Shown here: piece after piece, positions 1-7,467 of the stretch
How positions within the stretch are numbered: position 1 is the stretch's first letter
How the letters are laid out: every line of letters begins with the position of its first letter
Origin: Treponema sp.
Lineage (GTDB): Bacteria > Spirochaetota > Spirochaetia > Treponematales > Breznakiellaceae
Reading direction: 5' to 3'
NCBI GenBank assembly: GCA_031288575.1
Contig: JAITRD010000138.1
Location: 1 to 18,541, forward strand
DNA length: 18,541 bases
Position numbers and translations under genes: made by a program
Notes under the pieces: generated by a model
Database searches by the model: none
Told to the model about the DNA's origin: nothing
Seen by the model: the letters and a program-made list of their open reading frames with translations, nothing else

Positions 1-1
1 A

Positions 2-140
2 ATACCCCGGAGCTCTGCTCCGGCTCAAATAATGCAACGCCTACAAAAATTTGGTATTAAACCAGACGGTATTATAAATTTCCTATCGAACGAGCCTCCC
101 CCAAATGGGGCAACGATTAGGATACCCCGGAGTTCTACTC
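2..140 (+). repeat. Pair of 19-base direct repeats, 120 bases apart
   Basis: Bases 2-20 and 122-140 share ATACCCCGGAG followed by a closely similar CTC-type end, 17 of 19 identical. The flanks do not match, so this is not a simple tandem duplication of a longer unit. The first copy also contains a short hairpin (CGGAG at 8-12 with CTCCG at 18-22) that is spoiled in the second copy. Confidence 0.45.
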
Positions 141-200
141 TAAACTTGACCCACAATTCAGGCGGTAAATTTACTGCCCAAGGGGGTGTTATCCCCTTTC

Positions 201-385
201 AGGCTAAATTTGACCCACTTTGCCTGAGCAGACCCACAGGAGAGGGGGAAAGGCCGGGGGAAATATTTGGAATTCCCCGCCGGAGCGTACCGAAGGTAGC
301 GGAGGCGGACTCTACAAGCATTTTTCCCGGCCTTTTCCCCTCCCCGGCGGGTATGCTCAGGCAAAGCGGGGCAACTTTAACCCTT
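201..385. repeat. Long imperfect inverted repeat (about 59-base arms)
   Basis: The left arm at about 201-258 pairs with the right arm at about 326-385. The reverse complement of the right arm matches the left at roughly four of five positions. Two blocks are unbroken: CTTTGCCTGAGCA next to its partner near 353-364, and AAAGGCCGGG at the inner end of the arms. Between the arms lies a second hairpin at 277-308, with CCGCC/GGCGG outside and GTACC/GGTA(G)C around a GAA loop. No T-run follows the outer stem on either strand, so it is not a simple terminator. The size and two-level fold resemble a MITE or a structured RNA. Confidence 0.7.
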
Positions 386-421
386 TTGAGGGCATTAGAC
401 AGCGCCGCGGATAAAAAATTC

Positions 422-1291
422 TTAAACAACCGGGTTCCCGGCCAATTCCTTATCCCGCAGGGTTTTAAGATAGGATGAGGGAGCGGCCAAGCGGATCTTT
501 TTGTATATCCGGGAAAAATAAAAGGGATCCCGGTAACCGGCCAGGGAAGCCGCTTCCCGGATAGACATCTCCGGGTTGTCGGCGATAATCCGCTCAAAAC
601 GCTGTATCCGCTTGAGGATGCAAAATTCCTTAAAACTCAGGCCAAAGCGCCGTTTCATTGAATGGGAGATAGCGGAGCGGCTTCGTTTCATCGCCGCGGC
701 AATCCGGCCGAGATCGGCGGTTTCGGTAATGTGGGATTCAAACCACCGGGCCACATTTTCCGCAAGCCCGGGCTGTTTTATCTGTATATATTCCCGGTTA
801 ACCAAAAAAGAGATAAGTATAGAAAAAAGACGGCATATATTTTCCAGGGTATCCCGGTCAAAAAAGGGATGCCGGGAAAAGGCCTGGATCAGCGGCCCGC
901 ATTCGGTGCCGCTTTCCGTTAAAAGCCGCAGCAGTGATTCGGGCAGCTCCTTACGGCTTCTAAAATGGTCCATCCGGACGTACCCGATGAGTACCCCTCC
1001 CAGCTTAATAGGCATCACCGCTTCCGCAAGGCCCGCGTAACAATGGTAAACCATGATTTCAAATTCCGGTTTCCGCTGTTCCCAGGCCAGCACAACCTGC
1101 CGGCAGCAGCGGGCCCGGGGCAATTCTTCGCGGATCAAGGGGTAGAAGGGGCAACTGGAGCTTTTGAGCCCCGCTAAAAGTTCATCCATCCCGGCAGAGA
1201 ATATCCTGATTTGTATTTTAAAACACAGGGCAAAATTGTCGATAAGCTGCCGGGCTTCGTCATGGAAATAAAATTCACTATTTTTTGTCAT
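422..1291 (-). CDS. AraC-family regulator with PocR sensory domain
   Basis: A 289-residue transcription regulator. Residues about 8-165 match the PocR ligand-binding domain. The family signature is visible as a cysteine pair at 62-63 (ARCCRQ) and the block YHCYAGLAEAVMPI (82-95), followed by a GVLIGYV strand. PocR domains of this type bind small organic ligands such as hydrocarbon derivatives or polyols. Residues about 175-277 form the two helix-turn-helix AraC DNA-binding domain; the second helix region reads AGYRDPFYFSRIYKK (251-265). The start at 1291 has AGGGA almost touching it, a poor ribosome site, but no better in-frame start lies nearby. The gene is divergent from the NahK-like kinase across 112 bases, so it probably controls that kinase and perhaps itself. 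The family call is firm; ligand and targets are inferred. Confidence 0.88.
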   Translation of the reverse strand: MTKNSEFYFHDEARQLIDNFALCFKIQIRIFSAGMDELLAGLKSSSCPFYPLIREELPRARCCRQVVLAWEQRKPEFEIMVYHCYAGLAEAVMPIKLGGVLIGYVRMDHFRSRKELPESLLRLLTESGTECGPLIQAFSRHPFFDRDTLENICRLFSILISFLVNREYIQIKQPGLAENVARWFESHITETADLGRIAAAMKRSRSAISHSMKRRFGLSFKEFCILKRIQRFERIIADNPEMSIREAASLAGYRDPFYFSRIYKKIRLAAPSSYLKTLRDKELAGNPVV

Positions 1292-1306
1292 TCCCTAACC
1301 ATAATG

Positions 1307-1365
1307 CGGCGGTGCATATTTGTCTATGATTTTTACCCTTTAAGTCATGGTTTCCTGTGCCGCCG
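1307..1365. promoter_or_regulatory. Candidate operator (inverted repeat) between AraC and kinase genes
   Basis: CGGCGGTGCA at 1307-1316 is mirrored by TGTGCCGCCG at 1356-1365, matching at 8 of 10 positions when inverted. The centres are about 49 bases apart. The pair sits in the only gap between the divergent regulator and kinase genes, where an AraC-type protein would be expected to bind. The rightward -10 may be TATTAT at 1368-1373, just inside the right half-site, but no clear -35 accompanies it. Confidence 0.35.
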
Positions 1366-1403
1366 GATATTATCTTTATTTATAGCAAGTAAGGGAGGAT
1401 TAG

Positions 1404-2519
1404 ATGCATTCCGACGCTTTATCCCTGCTCACCGGGATAATTCATCAATTTTTACTTTACGGGGACTTTGAGGAGGTTTATGCCTTCGGGTCCGGTCATA
1501 TCAACGATACTTTTGTATCCCGCTGGAACCAGGGAGGAATCAAAGTCCGGTATATTCATCAAAGGATAAACAGCCGGATATTTCTCCGCCCGGATCAGGT
1601 AATGGACAATATCCATCGGGTTACCGCCCATATTGAAGCAAAGTTGAAAACCGCGGGCATAACGGAACCAAGCCGCCGGACCCTGACGGTGGTTCCCGCC
1701 TGGGACGGCAAGCCCTGGGTGCGGGACGAAGAATGCGGCTGGTGGCGGACCTATCTGTTTATCGAAAATACCCATGCCGGGGAATTTGCCGCCACCGCCG
1801 AAGAAGCGGCCCTTCTGGGCAAAAGCGTCGGCTGTTTCCAAAAGCAGCTTGCGGATCTTCCCCCGCCCCGGCTTTATGAAAGCATCCCGAATTTTCATAA
1901 CATGGAAACCAGGTACCACCGCTTTTACGACGCCCTGGGCAAGGATGTATTAAACCGGGCCGCGGAAGTTAAAAACGAAATCCAGTTTATGGAGGAAAAC
2001 AAGGACCGGGGCCTTCTTTTGATCCATGCCCTCCGGGAAGGGCATATCCCCGAACGGATTTGCCACAATGACACGAAAATGAACAATATCCTCATCGACA
2101 ATGAAAGCGGGGAAGCCCTCTGCCTGGCGGATCTGGATACGGTTATGCCGGGCACGGTCCTCTCGGACTTTGGGGATCTTATCCGTACCGTTACTGCCGG
2201 CGCCGCCGAGGATGAACAAAACCTGTCCCGGGTTGATTTTGATTTGGTCTTTTTTAAAGCCCTCCTCATGGGTTATTTGGAGGAGGCGAGGGAATTTTTG
2301 ACCCACGAAGAAAAAAAGCTGCTCCCCGAAGCGGGCCGGAGCATGACCCAAATCATGGCCCTGCGGTTCCTCACCGATTACCTTGAGGGAGACCATTACT
2401 ACCATATTCTGCGGAAAACCCATAACCTTGACCGCTGCCGCAACCAGATAGCCCTGATGAAATCCATGGATTCAAAATGGGACAAGGTAATACGGATATG
2501 CGGGGAAGCCGGGATTTAA
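1404..2519 (+). CDS. Phosphotransferase-family kinase, N-acetylhexosamine 1-kinase-like (NahK-like)
   Basis: A 371-residue kinase of the aminoglycoside-phosphotransferase/choline-kinase fold. The nucleotide loop is GSGHINDTF (29-37). The catalytic loop is HNDTKMNN (221-228), with D223 as likely base and N228 as metal ligand. The second metal motif is DLDTVMPG (243-250). The wording HNDTK.NN...DLDTVMPG and the length resemble bifidobacterial NahK, which makes N-acetylhexosamine 1-phosphate from free GlcNAc or GalNAc. The protein has no signal peptide and should be cytoplasmic. A strong Shine-Dalgarno (AGGGAGGA, 1392-1399) fixes the start. The nagA and nagB genes 3 kb downstream support an amino-sugar substrate, but other sugar or amino-alcohol kinases share this fold. 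The last four bases overlap the opposing dus gene. Confidence 0.72.
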   Translation: MHSDALSLLTGIIHQFLLYGDFEEVYAFGSGHINDTFVSRWNQGGIKVRYIHQRINSRIFLRPDQVMDNIHRVTAHIEAKLKTAGITEPSRRTLTVVPAWDGKPWVRDEECGWWRTYLFIENTHAGEFAATAEEAALLGKSVGCFQKQLADLPPPRLYESIPNFHNMETRYHRFYDALGKDVLNRAAEVKNEIQFMEENKDRGLLLIHALREGHIPERICHNDTKMNNILIDNESGEALCLADLDTVMPGTVLSDFGDLIRTVTAGAAEDEQNLSRVDFDLVFFKALLMGYLEEAREFLTHEEKKLLPEAGRSMTQIMALRFLTDYLEGDHYYHILRKTHNLDRCRNQIALMKSMDSKWDKVIRICGEAGI

Positions 2520-3502
2520 AGACGGAGCCGGGCTTCTTCAGGGCATTCCCGGAAATAGGCGGATAAGCGGGCGGCCATGGCGGAAAGGGTTGTTTCCCGG
2601 TTCAGAAGGGTTTTTACATGGTTGGCCCATTTCAGGTTGTCGCAAAAATAGGCGAAAAAGCGGCGGGCCCGGCTTAGGTGAAATTCCCGGGGCTGGTATT
2701 GGGCCAGGAGGTCCAGAAAGCGGCGGGCGGTTTCTTCAAGGTTAATAACCCCGGGGAGGGGGGAGGAGGCCGCGCCTTCCATGGCCCGGGCCTGGGCAAA
2801 AACCCAGGGACAGCGGACCGCGAGGCGGCCCACCATAAGGGCGTCCCAGGTCCCGGCATTTCCGGCGGCATTTCCCCCGGCCGCCCGGCGGGCCAATTCT
2901 CCGGCGGAGGCAATATCCCCGTTTCCCGCCACCGGTATACGCAAAAGGGCCCGCAGCCGGGGTATATACTCCCAGCGAGGACGGCGCTTAAATTTTTCCC
3001 GGGAGGTCCGGGGATGGAGGGTGACAAGGTCAAGCCCTTCCCCCTCAAGGCGCCGGCAAAAAGCCGCCAGGTAATCAAAATCATCCTCCGGGCCAATCCG
3101 CAATTTGACGCTCAAACGCTTCTTTACCCGCCGGCGGACCAGGGCGATCAGGGCGCCGGCCCGGTCGATAGAGGCCATCCAGCCCGCGCCGGCGCCGGTT
3201 CTGACAATGGCCGGGGCGGAACAGCCCATATTAAGGTCGATCCCGGCGCATGGTTTTTGGTCCAAAAGGGCCGCGGCCCCCGCTATCTGTTCCGGGTCGG
3301 AACCCACGAGCTGGTACACCACCCGGTCCGGGCAGGGCGCCCCGTCAATATAATAAGATTCAAAGGGCCCGCCGCCCAATAAAGCCCCGGCGCTGATCAT
3401 CTCGGTGAAATATTCATCACAGCCCCCAAAGCCTTCGATAAGTTCCCGCAGGGCCCGGTGACTTAATTCCGCCATAGGTGCTAGCATGAAGGGCATCGGC
3501 AT
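2516..3502 (-). CDS. tRNA-dihydrouridine synthase (Dus family)
   Basis: A 328-residue FMN enzyme that reduces uridine to dihydrouridine in tRNA. The N-terminus PFMLAPMAELSHRALREL (4-21) is the usual Dus opening. LNMGCSAPAIVRTGAGAGWM (90-109) carries the catalytic cysteine C94. VKLRIG, then LHPRTSREKF, then AGNGDI and MVGRLAVRCPW mark the later FMN- and phosphate-binding strands of the TIM barrel. C94 is followed by Ser rather than the usual Pro, and GR-A reads GRLAVR, so this is a somewhat divergent member. Length is normal. No Shine-Dalgarno precedes the start at 3502; ATG codons 3 and 6 are alternatives. The gene converges on the kinase with a four-base overlap and is divergent from the CheY gene. 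I do not assign a DusA, B or C subtype. Confidence 0.88.
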   Translation of the reverse strand: MPMPFMLAPMAELSHRALRELIEGFGGCDEYFTEMISAGALLGGGPFESYYIDGAPCPDRVVYQLVGSDPEQIAGAAALLDQKPCAGIDLNMGCSAPAIVRTGAGAGWMASIDRAGALIALVRRRVKKRLSVKLRIGPEDDFDYLAAFCRRLEGEGLDLVTLHPRTSREKFKRRPRWEYIPRLRALLRIPVAGNGDIASAGELARRAAGGNAAGNAGTWDALMVGRLAVRCPWVFAQARAMEGAASSPLPGVINLEETARRFLDLLAQYQPREFHLSRARRFFAYFCDNLKWANHVKTLLNRETTLSAMAARLSAYFRECPEEARLRL

Positions 3503-3565
3503 AGTATAATAATATTGAGTTTTAACGAGAAAAGAAAAGAAGCAAAAAGGCCATCGGATTGTATC

Positions 3566-3594
3566 TTGACTAATAATTTCCTATGGCATAGATT
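3566..3594 (+). promoter_or_regulatory. Sigma-70-type promoter of the cheY-like gene
   Basis: TTGACT (3566-3571), a 17-base spacer, and TAGATT (3589-3594) form a good housekeeping promoter. Transcription would start near 3601, immediately before the ribosome site GAGGAG (3604-3609) and 17 bases before the ATG, giving a very short leader. Confidence 0.6.
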
Positions 3595-3617
3595 ATATAA
3601 GAAGAGGAGCGTACCGC

Positions 3618-4055
3618 ATGATAGCAAAGAGTGATATGCCCAACATTAATGATAAACCACCTGAAGGGGCAAAGCCCGAAGGCGGCGCTTACCGGGATCT
3701 TGTAGTTGATGATTCCATGTTTATCGCGAAACAGCTTGGTCAGATTTTTACCTCCGAAGGGTTTGAAGTTGCGGGCACCGCCGCTGACGGAGCCCAGGGA
3801 GTAGAAAAATACAAAGAATTGCACCCGAATGTTGATTTGGTCACCATGGATATCACCATGCCGGTAATGGACGGTGTTTCTGCTCTGGAGAAAATTCTGG
3901 AATTTGACAAAAACGCGGTGGTAATCATGGTGAGCGCTTTGGGCAAAGAGGATGTGGTTAAAAAATCGCTCCTCATGGGGGCAAAAAGCTATATTGTTAA
4001 GCCCCTGGACAGGAAAAAGGTGCTGGAGCGGGTCATTTCCGTTCTTAAACGGTAA
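3618..4055 (+). CDS. CheY-like single-domain response regulator
   Basis: A 145-residue stand-alone receiver domain. The acidic pocket is D31-D32, the phosphoacceptor is D78 in TMDITMPVMDG, the switch residue is S106 (IMVSALGK), and K128 is the conserved lysine before a cis-Pro (VKPL). There is no output domain, so it acts by binding a partner, as CheY does at the flagellar switch. An N-terminal tail of about 25 residues rich in Pro, Lys and Glu precedes the receiver and is not part of the core fold. GAGGAG at 3604-3609 supports the start. No cheA or cheW lies in the window, so the kinase is encoded elsewhere. It could be the flagellar CheY or an orphan regulator; the former is my guess. Confidence 0.85.
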   Translation: MIAKSDMPNINDKPPEGAKPEGGAYRDLVVDDSMFIAKQLGQIFTSEGFEVAGTAADGAQGVEKYKELHPNVDLVTMDITMPVMDGVSALEKILEFDKNAVVIMVSALGKEDVVKKSLLMGAKSYIVKPLDRKKVLERVISVLKR

Positions 4056-4071
4056 TATTAATGCTGGTTGC

Positions 4072-4111
4072 TTGTTGTTGCGTGCTATTAAAAATAGTAT
4101 AACAATTTTTT
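4072..4111 (+). terminator. Possible rho-independent terminator after the cheY-like gene
   Basis: TTGTT (4072-4076) pairs with AACAA (4101-4105), and CTATT (4085-4089) pairs with AATAG (4093-4097) around an AAA loop. Six T residues follow (4106-4111). The stem is AT-rich and has an internal bulge, so termination is probably partial. Confidence 0.4.
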
Positions 4112-4138
4112 GGCTTCCTCAGATTTTTACAATACATA
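4110..4138 (+). promoter_or_regulatory. Weak candidate promoter of the flavodiiron gene
   Basis: TTGGCT (4110-4115), 17 bases, TACATA (4133-4138). The -35 overlaps the T-run of the preceding terminator. The match is modest, and CATAAT two bases further on is an equally good -10. Confidence 0.28.
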
Positions 4139-4169
4139 ATTATGGGACAAGGTGTGGTGAGGTCCTATT

Positions 4170-5405
4170 ATGAAAACTCATGCTATTGCTGATTTTATAT
4201 ATTGTCTGCATGCGGATATCAATAGCCCCGATCTTTTTGAGGGGATCTGGCCTATTCCTGAAGGGGTTTCCCTTAACTGCTATGCGGTGAAGGGAGAAAA
4301 GATCGCCCTTATCGACCTTGTCCGGGACTGGGCCGACGCGCCGGGGCAGTTGGAAGCGGACCTTTCCGCCCTTGGGCTGGATTTTAACGTGGTGGATTAC
4401 CTGATCCTGAACCATCTGGAACCGGATCATTCCGGCTGGCTCCGGGCCTTTCGGGAGCGGAACCCCCGGGCGGAGATTATCGCCACCGCCAAGGGCATTA
4501 ACCTGGTTAAATCCTTTTACAAAATAGAGACCGGTCTGCGGGCGGTTAAGGACGGGGATACCCTGGATCTGGGAAACGGTAAGACGCTCCAGTTTTTTGA
4601 AACCCCCAATATCCACTGGCCCGAAACCATGGTAACCTGGGAACCCCTTTCGGGAACCCTCTTTCCCTGCGACGCCTTCGGTTCCTTCGGAGCCCTGGGC
4701 GTCTTTGACCGGGAACATCCCCGCAGCCGGGTTTTTGACGACGAATTTACCGAAGCCGAACACGCCTTTTTCGAAAAAGAGACCCTCCGGTATTACGCCA
4801 ATATTGTTTCTTCCTTTTCCTCTTTTGTGGAGCGGGCGGTACAAAAGCTGGGGGGCCTGGATATCCGCTGCGTCGCGCCAAGCCACGGTTTGGTATGGCG
4901 GAAAAATCCCCAAACCATCATTCAACGCTACCTGAAATACGCTTCCTATGCCAAGGGAAACGCGGAAAAGGAAATTTCCGTTATTTGGGGCTCCATGTAC
5001 GGCAGTACCAAGGAAGGGGTGGATGCGGTGATCCGGGGCATCGAAGCCGAGGGGGTGCCCTACTCTTTGCACCGGGTCCCGGACGAAAATGTTTCCTATG
5101 TGCTGGCGGACGCCTATAAAAGTTCAGGAATCGTCCTGGCCATGCCCACCTATGAATACGCCATGTTCCCCCCGATGGCCTACGTGCTGGACATCTTCCG
5201 CCGCAAGCATATCACGGGCAAAAAAGTCCTGCGGATCGGCTCCTGGGGCTGGGTTGGGGGAGCGAAAAAGGAATACGACGCCGCCATGGAAAGCCTTAAA
5301 TGGACCGGAATCGAACCCCTGGAATGGGCGGGATCCGCTACTCCGGAAGAGCTTAAGACCCTGGAAGAACGGGGCAGGGAACTGGCAAAACTCATTAAAA
5401 CCTAA
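4170..5405 (+). CDS. fprA: Flavodiiron protein (FprA-type A flavoprotein)
   Basis: A 411-residue cytoplasmic enzyme that reduces oxygen to water, and in some members NO to nitrous oxide, using electrons from rubredoxin or a similar donor. The metallo-beta-lactamase-like domain (about 1-260) shows the di-iron ligands H82-x-E84-x-D86-H87 in NHLEPDHSG, then H149 (IHWPE), D168 (CDAFGSFG) and H239 (PSHG). The flavodoxin domain (about 268-411) starts with the FMN phosphate loop WGSMYGST (273-280), followed by PTYEYAMFP and GSWGWVGG. Both domains are complete and the length is typical; there is no fused rubredoxin or flavin reductase domain. GAGG at 4159-4162 supports the start. It points to an anaerobe that must remove oxygen. 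Substrate preference cannot be read from the sequence. Confidence 0.92.
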   Translation: MKTHAIADFIYCLHADINSPDLFEGIWPIPEGVSLNCYAVKGEKIALIDLVRDWADAPGQLEADLSALGLDFNVVDYLILNHLEPDHSGWLRAFRERNPRAEIIATAKGINLVKSFYKIETGLRAVKDGDTLDLGNGKTLQFFETPNIHWPETMVTWEPLSGTLFPCDAFGSFGALGVFDREHPRSRVFDDEFTEAEHAFFEKETLRYYANIVSSFSSFVERAVQKLGGLDIRCVAPSHGLVWRKNPQTIIQRYLKYASYAKGNAEKEISVIWGSMYGSTKEGVDAVIRGIEAEGVPYSLHRVPDENVSYVLADAYKSSGIVLAMPTYEYAMFPPMAYVLDIFRRKHITGKKVLRIGSWGWVGGAKKEYDAAMESLKWTGIEPLEWAGSATPEELKTLEERGRELAKLIKT

Positions 5406-5414
5406 ACCCCCTCC

Positions 5415-5443
5415 TTTTATCTCCGCTGGAAATATCCTATATT
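5415..5443 (+). promoter_or_regulatory. Candidate promoter of the nag cluster
   Basis: TTTTAT (5415-5420), 17 bases, TATATT (5438-5443). The -10 is good and the -35 poor. It lies in the 60-base gap before nagA. I see no obvious repressor operator. Confidence 0.3.
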
Positions 5444-5465
5444 TATTTTGAAAGGGAATAAAATA

Positions 5466-6635
5466 ATGGGATCTACCTGTCTGCACAATGGAACAGTAAT
5501 GACCGGCTTTGCCGCCATGGAACATTGCGCGGTGTTAATCGAAGACGGTCTGGTAGCGGATGTTTTCTCCGAAAGGCGGTTTGAGCAGAAACGCTTTGCC
5601 GGGGATGTAGCCCTTATTGATGTCCATGGCGCCTATATTGCCCCGGGGTTTATCGATACCCACATTCACGGATTCGGCGGATTCGGGACCGATGACGCCT
5701 CCGCCGAGGCGGTGCTGGAAATGTCCCGGCTTCTCGCCCAATACGGGGTAACCGCCTTTAATCCCACCCTTTACCCTTCGGAACCGGGGAAAATGCTCGA
5801 AACGGTTCGGGAAATCAGTTCCGCCATCGGTAAAGAAGAAGGGGCCAAAATCATGGGCCTGCATTTGGAGGGGCCCTTTCTTTCGCCGGAACGCCTGGGG
5901 GTTCAAAGGCCGGAGACCCTCAAGCCGGTGGATCTTTCTTTTATGGAACAGCTTTGGGAGTGCGCCCAGGGACATATTGTCAATATGACCGTAGCCCCGG
6001 AGATCAAGGGGATGCGGGAGCTGGCCCTTTGCTGCATCAAAAAGGGAATTATTCTCCAGGCGGGGCATACCAACGCAAAATACGAAAACATGGTAGAGGG
6101 GATGCAGGCGGGGATCCTCCATTCCACCCACCTTTTTAACGCCATGAGCAGGCTGGACCACCGGAATCCCAATGCCGTCGGGGCTATTCTTATTCACCCC
6201 GAAATGGCCTGCGAAATCATTGCCGACGGGTATCACGTGCATCCGGATCTTTTTAAGCTTCTCCTGCGGGATAAGCCCATCGATAAAATTGTCCTGGTTA
6301 CCGACGGCCTTAAACCCACGGAACAAGGGGAGGGGCCCTTCTTTGCCAACGGGGAAGAGGTGGTTTTTCACGACGGCGCCTTCCACCGGAAAATAGACGA
6401 TGTCCTTGCCGGCTCGGGGCTTACCATGATCCGGGGAATAAAAAACCTGGTGTCCTTCGGTTTCAGCCTGGAGGACGCGATAAAATCCGCCGGGTTTAAC
6501 CCCGCCCAGGTCATGCGGTACCGGAGGAAGGGATCGATTATCCCCGGCAATGACGCGGACTTAACCGTCTTTGATAAAAATTTTATTATCCTCGCCGTAA
6601 TGGTAGGCGGGGTTATGAAAAAGAACCTGTTTTAG
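5466..6635 (+). CDS. nagA: N-acetylglucosamine-6-phosphate deacetylase
   Basis: A 389-residue amidohydrolase-superfamily enzyme that removes acetate from GlcNAc-6-phosphate to give GlcN-6-phosphate, the substrate of the next gene product. Visible motifs in order: GFIDTHIHGFGG (61-72) with the HxH metal pair; HLEGPF (133-138) with metal ligand E135; AGHTNA (199-204); HLFNAM (222-227); ADGYHVHP (253-260); VTDG (278-281) with catalytic D280; AGSGLTM further on. I place the start at ATG 5466 because AAAGGGA (5451-5457) sits 9 bases upstream. A TTG at 5448 is in frame but lies before that ribosome site. The gene is followed by nagB after 24 bases, so they are surely co-transcribed. Confidence 0.93.
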   Translation: MGSTCLHNGTVMTGFAAMEHCAVLIEDGLVADVFSERRFEQKRFAGDVALIDVHGAYIAPGFIDTHIHGFGGFGTDDASAEAVLEMSRLLAQYGVTAFNPTLYPSEPGKMLETVREISSAIGKEEGAKIMGLHLEGPFLSPERLGVQRPETLKPVDLSFMEQLWECAQGHIVNMTVAPEIKGMRELALCCIKKGIILQAGHTNAKYENMVEGMQAGILHSTHLFNAMSRLDHRNPNAVGAILIHPEMACEIIADGYHVHPDLFKLLLRDKPIDKIVLVTDGLKPTEQGEGPFFANGEEVVFHDGAFHRKIDDVLAGSGLTMIRGIKNLVSFGFSLEDAIKSAGFNPAQVMRYRRKGSIIPGNDADLTVFDKNFIILAVMVGGVMKKNLF

Positions 6636-6659
6636 CGGTTCTGTTTAAGGAGAAAATAA

Positions 6660-7460
6660 ATGCGTCTTATTATCCATAAAGACTACGCCGCCGCCAGCCG
6701 CTGGGCAGCCGCTTATATTGCGGATCGGATCAATGCCTTTGCTTCCGGGGACCGGCCCTTCGTACTCGGCCTTCCCACCGGTTCCAGCCCCTTGGGAATT
6801 TACCGGGAGTTTATCAGGCTCAGAAAGGAGGGAAACCTCTCCTTTGCCCGGGTAGTTACCTTTAACATGGATGAATATGTCGGGCTGCCCCCGGATCATC
6901 CCCAGAGTTACCACCGGTTTATGCAGGATAATTTATTTTCCCAGATGGATGTCAAAACGGAAAATGCGCATATCCTAAACGGCATGGCCGCGGATTTGGC
7001 CGGGGAATGTGAAGCCTACGAGGCGGCCATCGCCGCCGCGGGGGGGATAGATCTTTTCCTGGGCGGCATGGGGGTGGACGGTCATTTAGCCTTTAACGAG
7101 CCGGGCTCTTCCCTCCAGTCCCGGACCCGGATTAAAACCCTGACCCAGGATACCAAATTTGCCAACGCCCGTTTTTTCGGGGGAGACCCCCGGCAGGTTC
7201 CGTCCACAGCCCTGACCGTAGGGGTGGGCACCGTAATGGACGCCCGGGAAGTTCTCATCATCGTAAACGGCCATAACAAAGCCCGGGCCCTTCAGGCAGT
7301 GGTGGAAGGGGGGGTAAACCATATGTGGACCCTCTCCTGCCTGCAAACGCACCGCCGGGCCATCATTGTCTGCGATGAGGAAGCTACCGATGAGTTAAAA
7401 GTAAGCACCGTAAGGTACTTTAAGGATATCGAAAAGGCCGCCGGTAGTTACAGCGGCTAA
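6660..7460 (+). CDS. nagB: Glucosamine-6-phosphate deaminase
   Basis: A 266-residue sugar-phosphate isomerase/deaminase that converts GlcN-6-phosphate to fructose-6-phosphate and ammonia, feeding amino sugars into glycolysis. LPTGSSPLGIY (39-49) is the phosphate-binding loop. FNMDEYVGL (68-76) carries D71, and GGMGVDGHLAFNEPGSS (135-151) carries D140, H142 and E147, equivalent to the E. coli catalytic set D72, D141, H143 and E148. Length equals that of E. coli NagB. AAGGAG at 6647-6652 is an ideal ribosome site. It sits 24 bases after nagA and 7 bases before the secreted hydrolase gene. Confidence 0.95.
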   Translation: MRLIIHKDYAAASRWAAAYIADRINAFASGDRPFVLGLPTGSSPLGIYREFIRLRKEGNLSFARVVTFNMDEYVGLPPDHPQSYHRFMQDNLFSQMDVKTENAHILNGMAADLAGECEAYEAAIAAAGGIDLFLGGMGVDGHLAFNEPGSSLQSRTRIKTLTQDTKFANARFFGGDPRQVPSTALTVGVGTVMDAREVLIIVNGHNKARALQAVVEGGVNHMWTLSCLQTHRRAIIVCDEEATDELKVSTVRYFKDIEKAAGSYSG

Positions 7461-7467
7461 AAGGCCC

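Larger units (their letters stand above)
1..421. repeat. Gene-free, repeat-rich region beside the AraC gene
   Basis: I find no convincing gene here. The forward reading frame crossing 32-478 has no domain-like content, a low-complexity composition, and runs into the 3' end of the opposing AraC gene. Instead the stretch is built of repeats. A 19-base segment at 2-20 recurs at 122-140 with two differences. TAAAYTTGACCCAC occurs at 141-154 and 205-218. Short palindromes lie at 98-110, 161-178 and 180-198. A long imperfect palindrome covers 201-385. Such a cluster could be a decayed non-autonomous mobile element, a multi-hairpin RNA, or a REP-like block. The sequence alone does not decide between these. 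Confidence 0.6.

Noticed and set aside
381..392. CCCT-TTTG-AGGG hairpin as a terminator of the AraC gene
   Set aside because: The stem is only four pairs and no T-run follows it in the direction of transcription.
32..478. Forward reading frame of 148 codons at the left edge
   Set aside because: It runs through the repeat cluster and palindrome and into the opposing AraC gene, has no Shine-Dalgarno and no domain-like pattern. The frame appears open by chance.
2678..3382. Forward frame of 234 codons opposite dus
   Set aside because: Pro/Gly/Arg-rich translation of the strand opposite a clear Dus gene; typical shadow in GC-rich DNA.
3503..3513. TATACT/TATTAT directly before the dus ATG as a promoter -10
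   Set aside because: It would place the transcript start inside the gene unless a later ATG is used, and no acceptable -35 is present. AT-rich chance is more likely.
4140..5072. Minus-strand frame of 310 codons opposite the flavodiiron gene
   Set aside because: Shadow frame; the plus strand encodes all di-iron ligands and the flavodoxin loop.
5448..5465. TTG at 5448 as the nagA start
   Set aside because: It lies before the AAAGGGA ribosome site, which is correctly spaced for ATG 5466, where the normal NagA N-terminus also begins.
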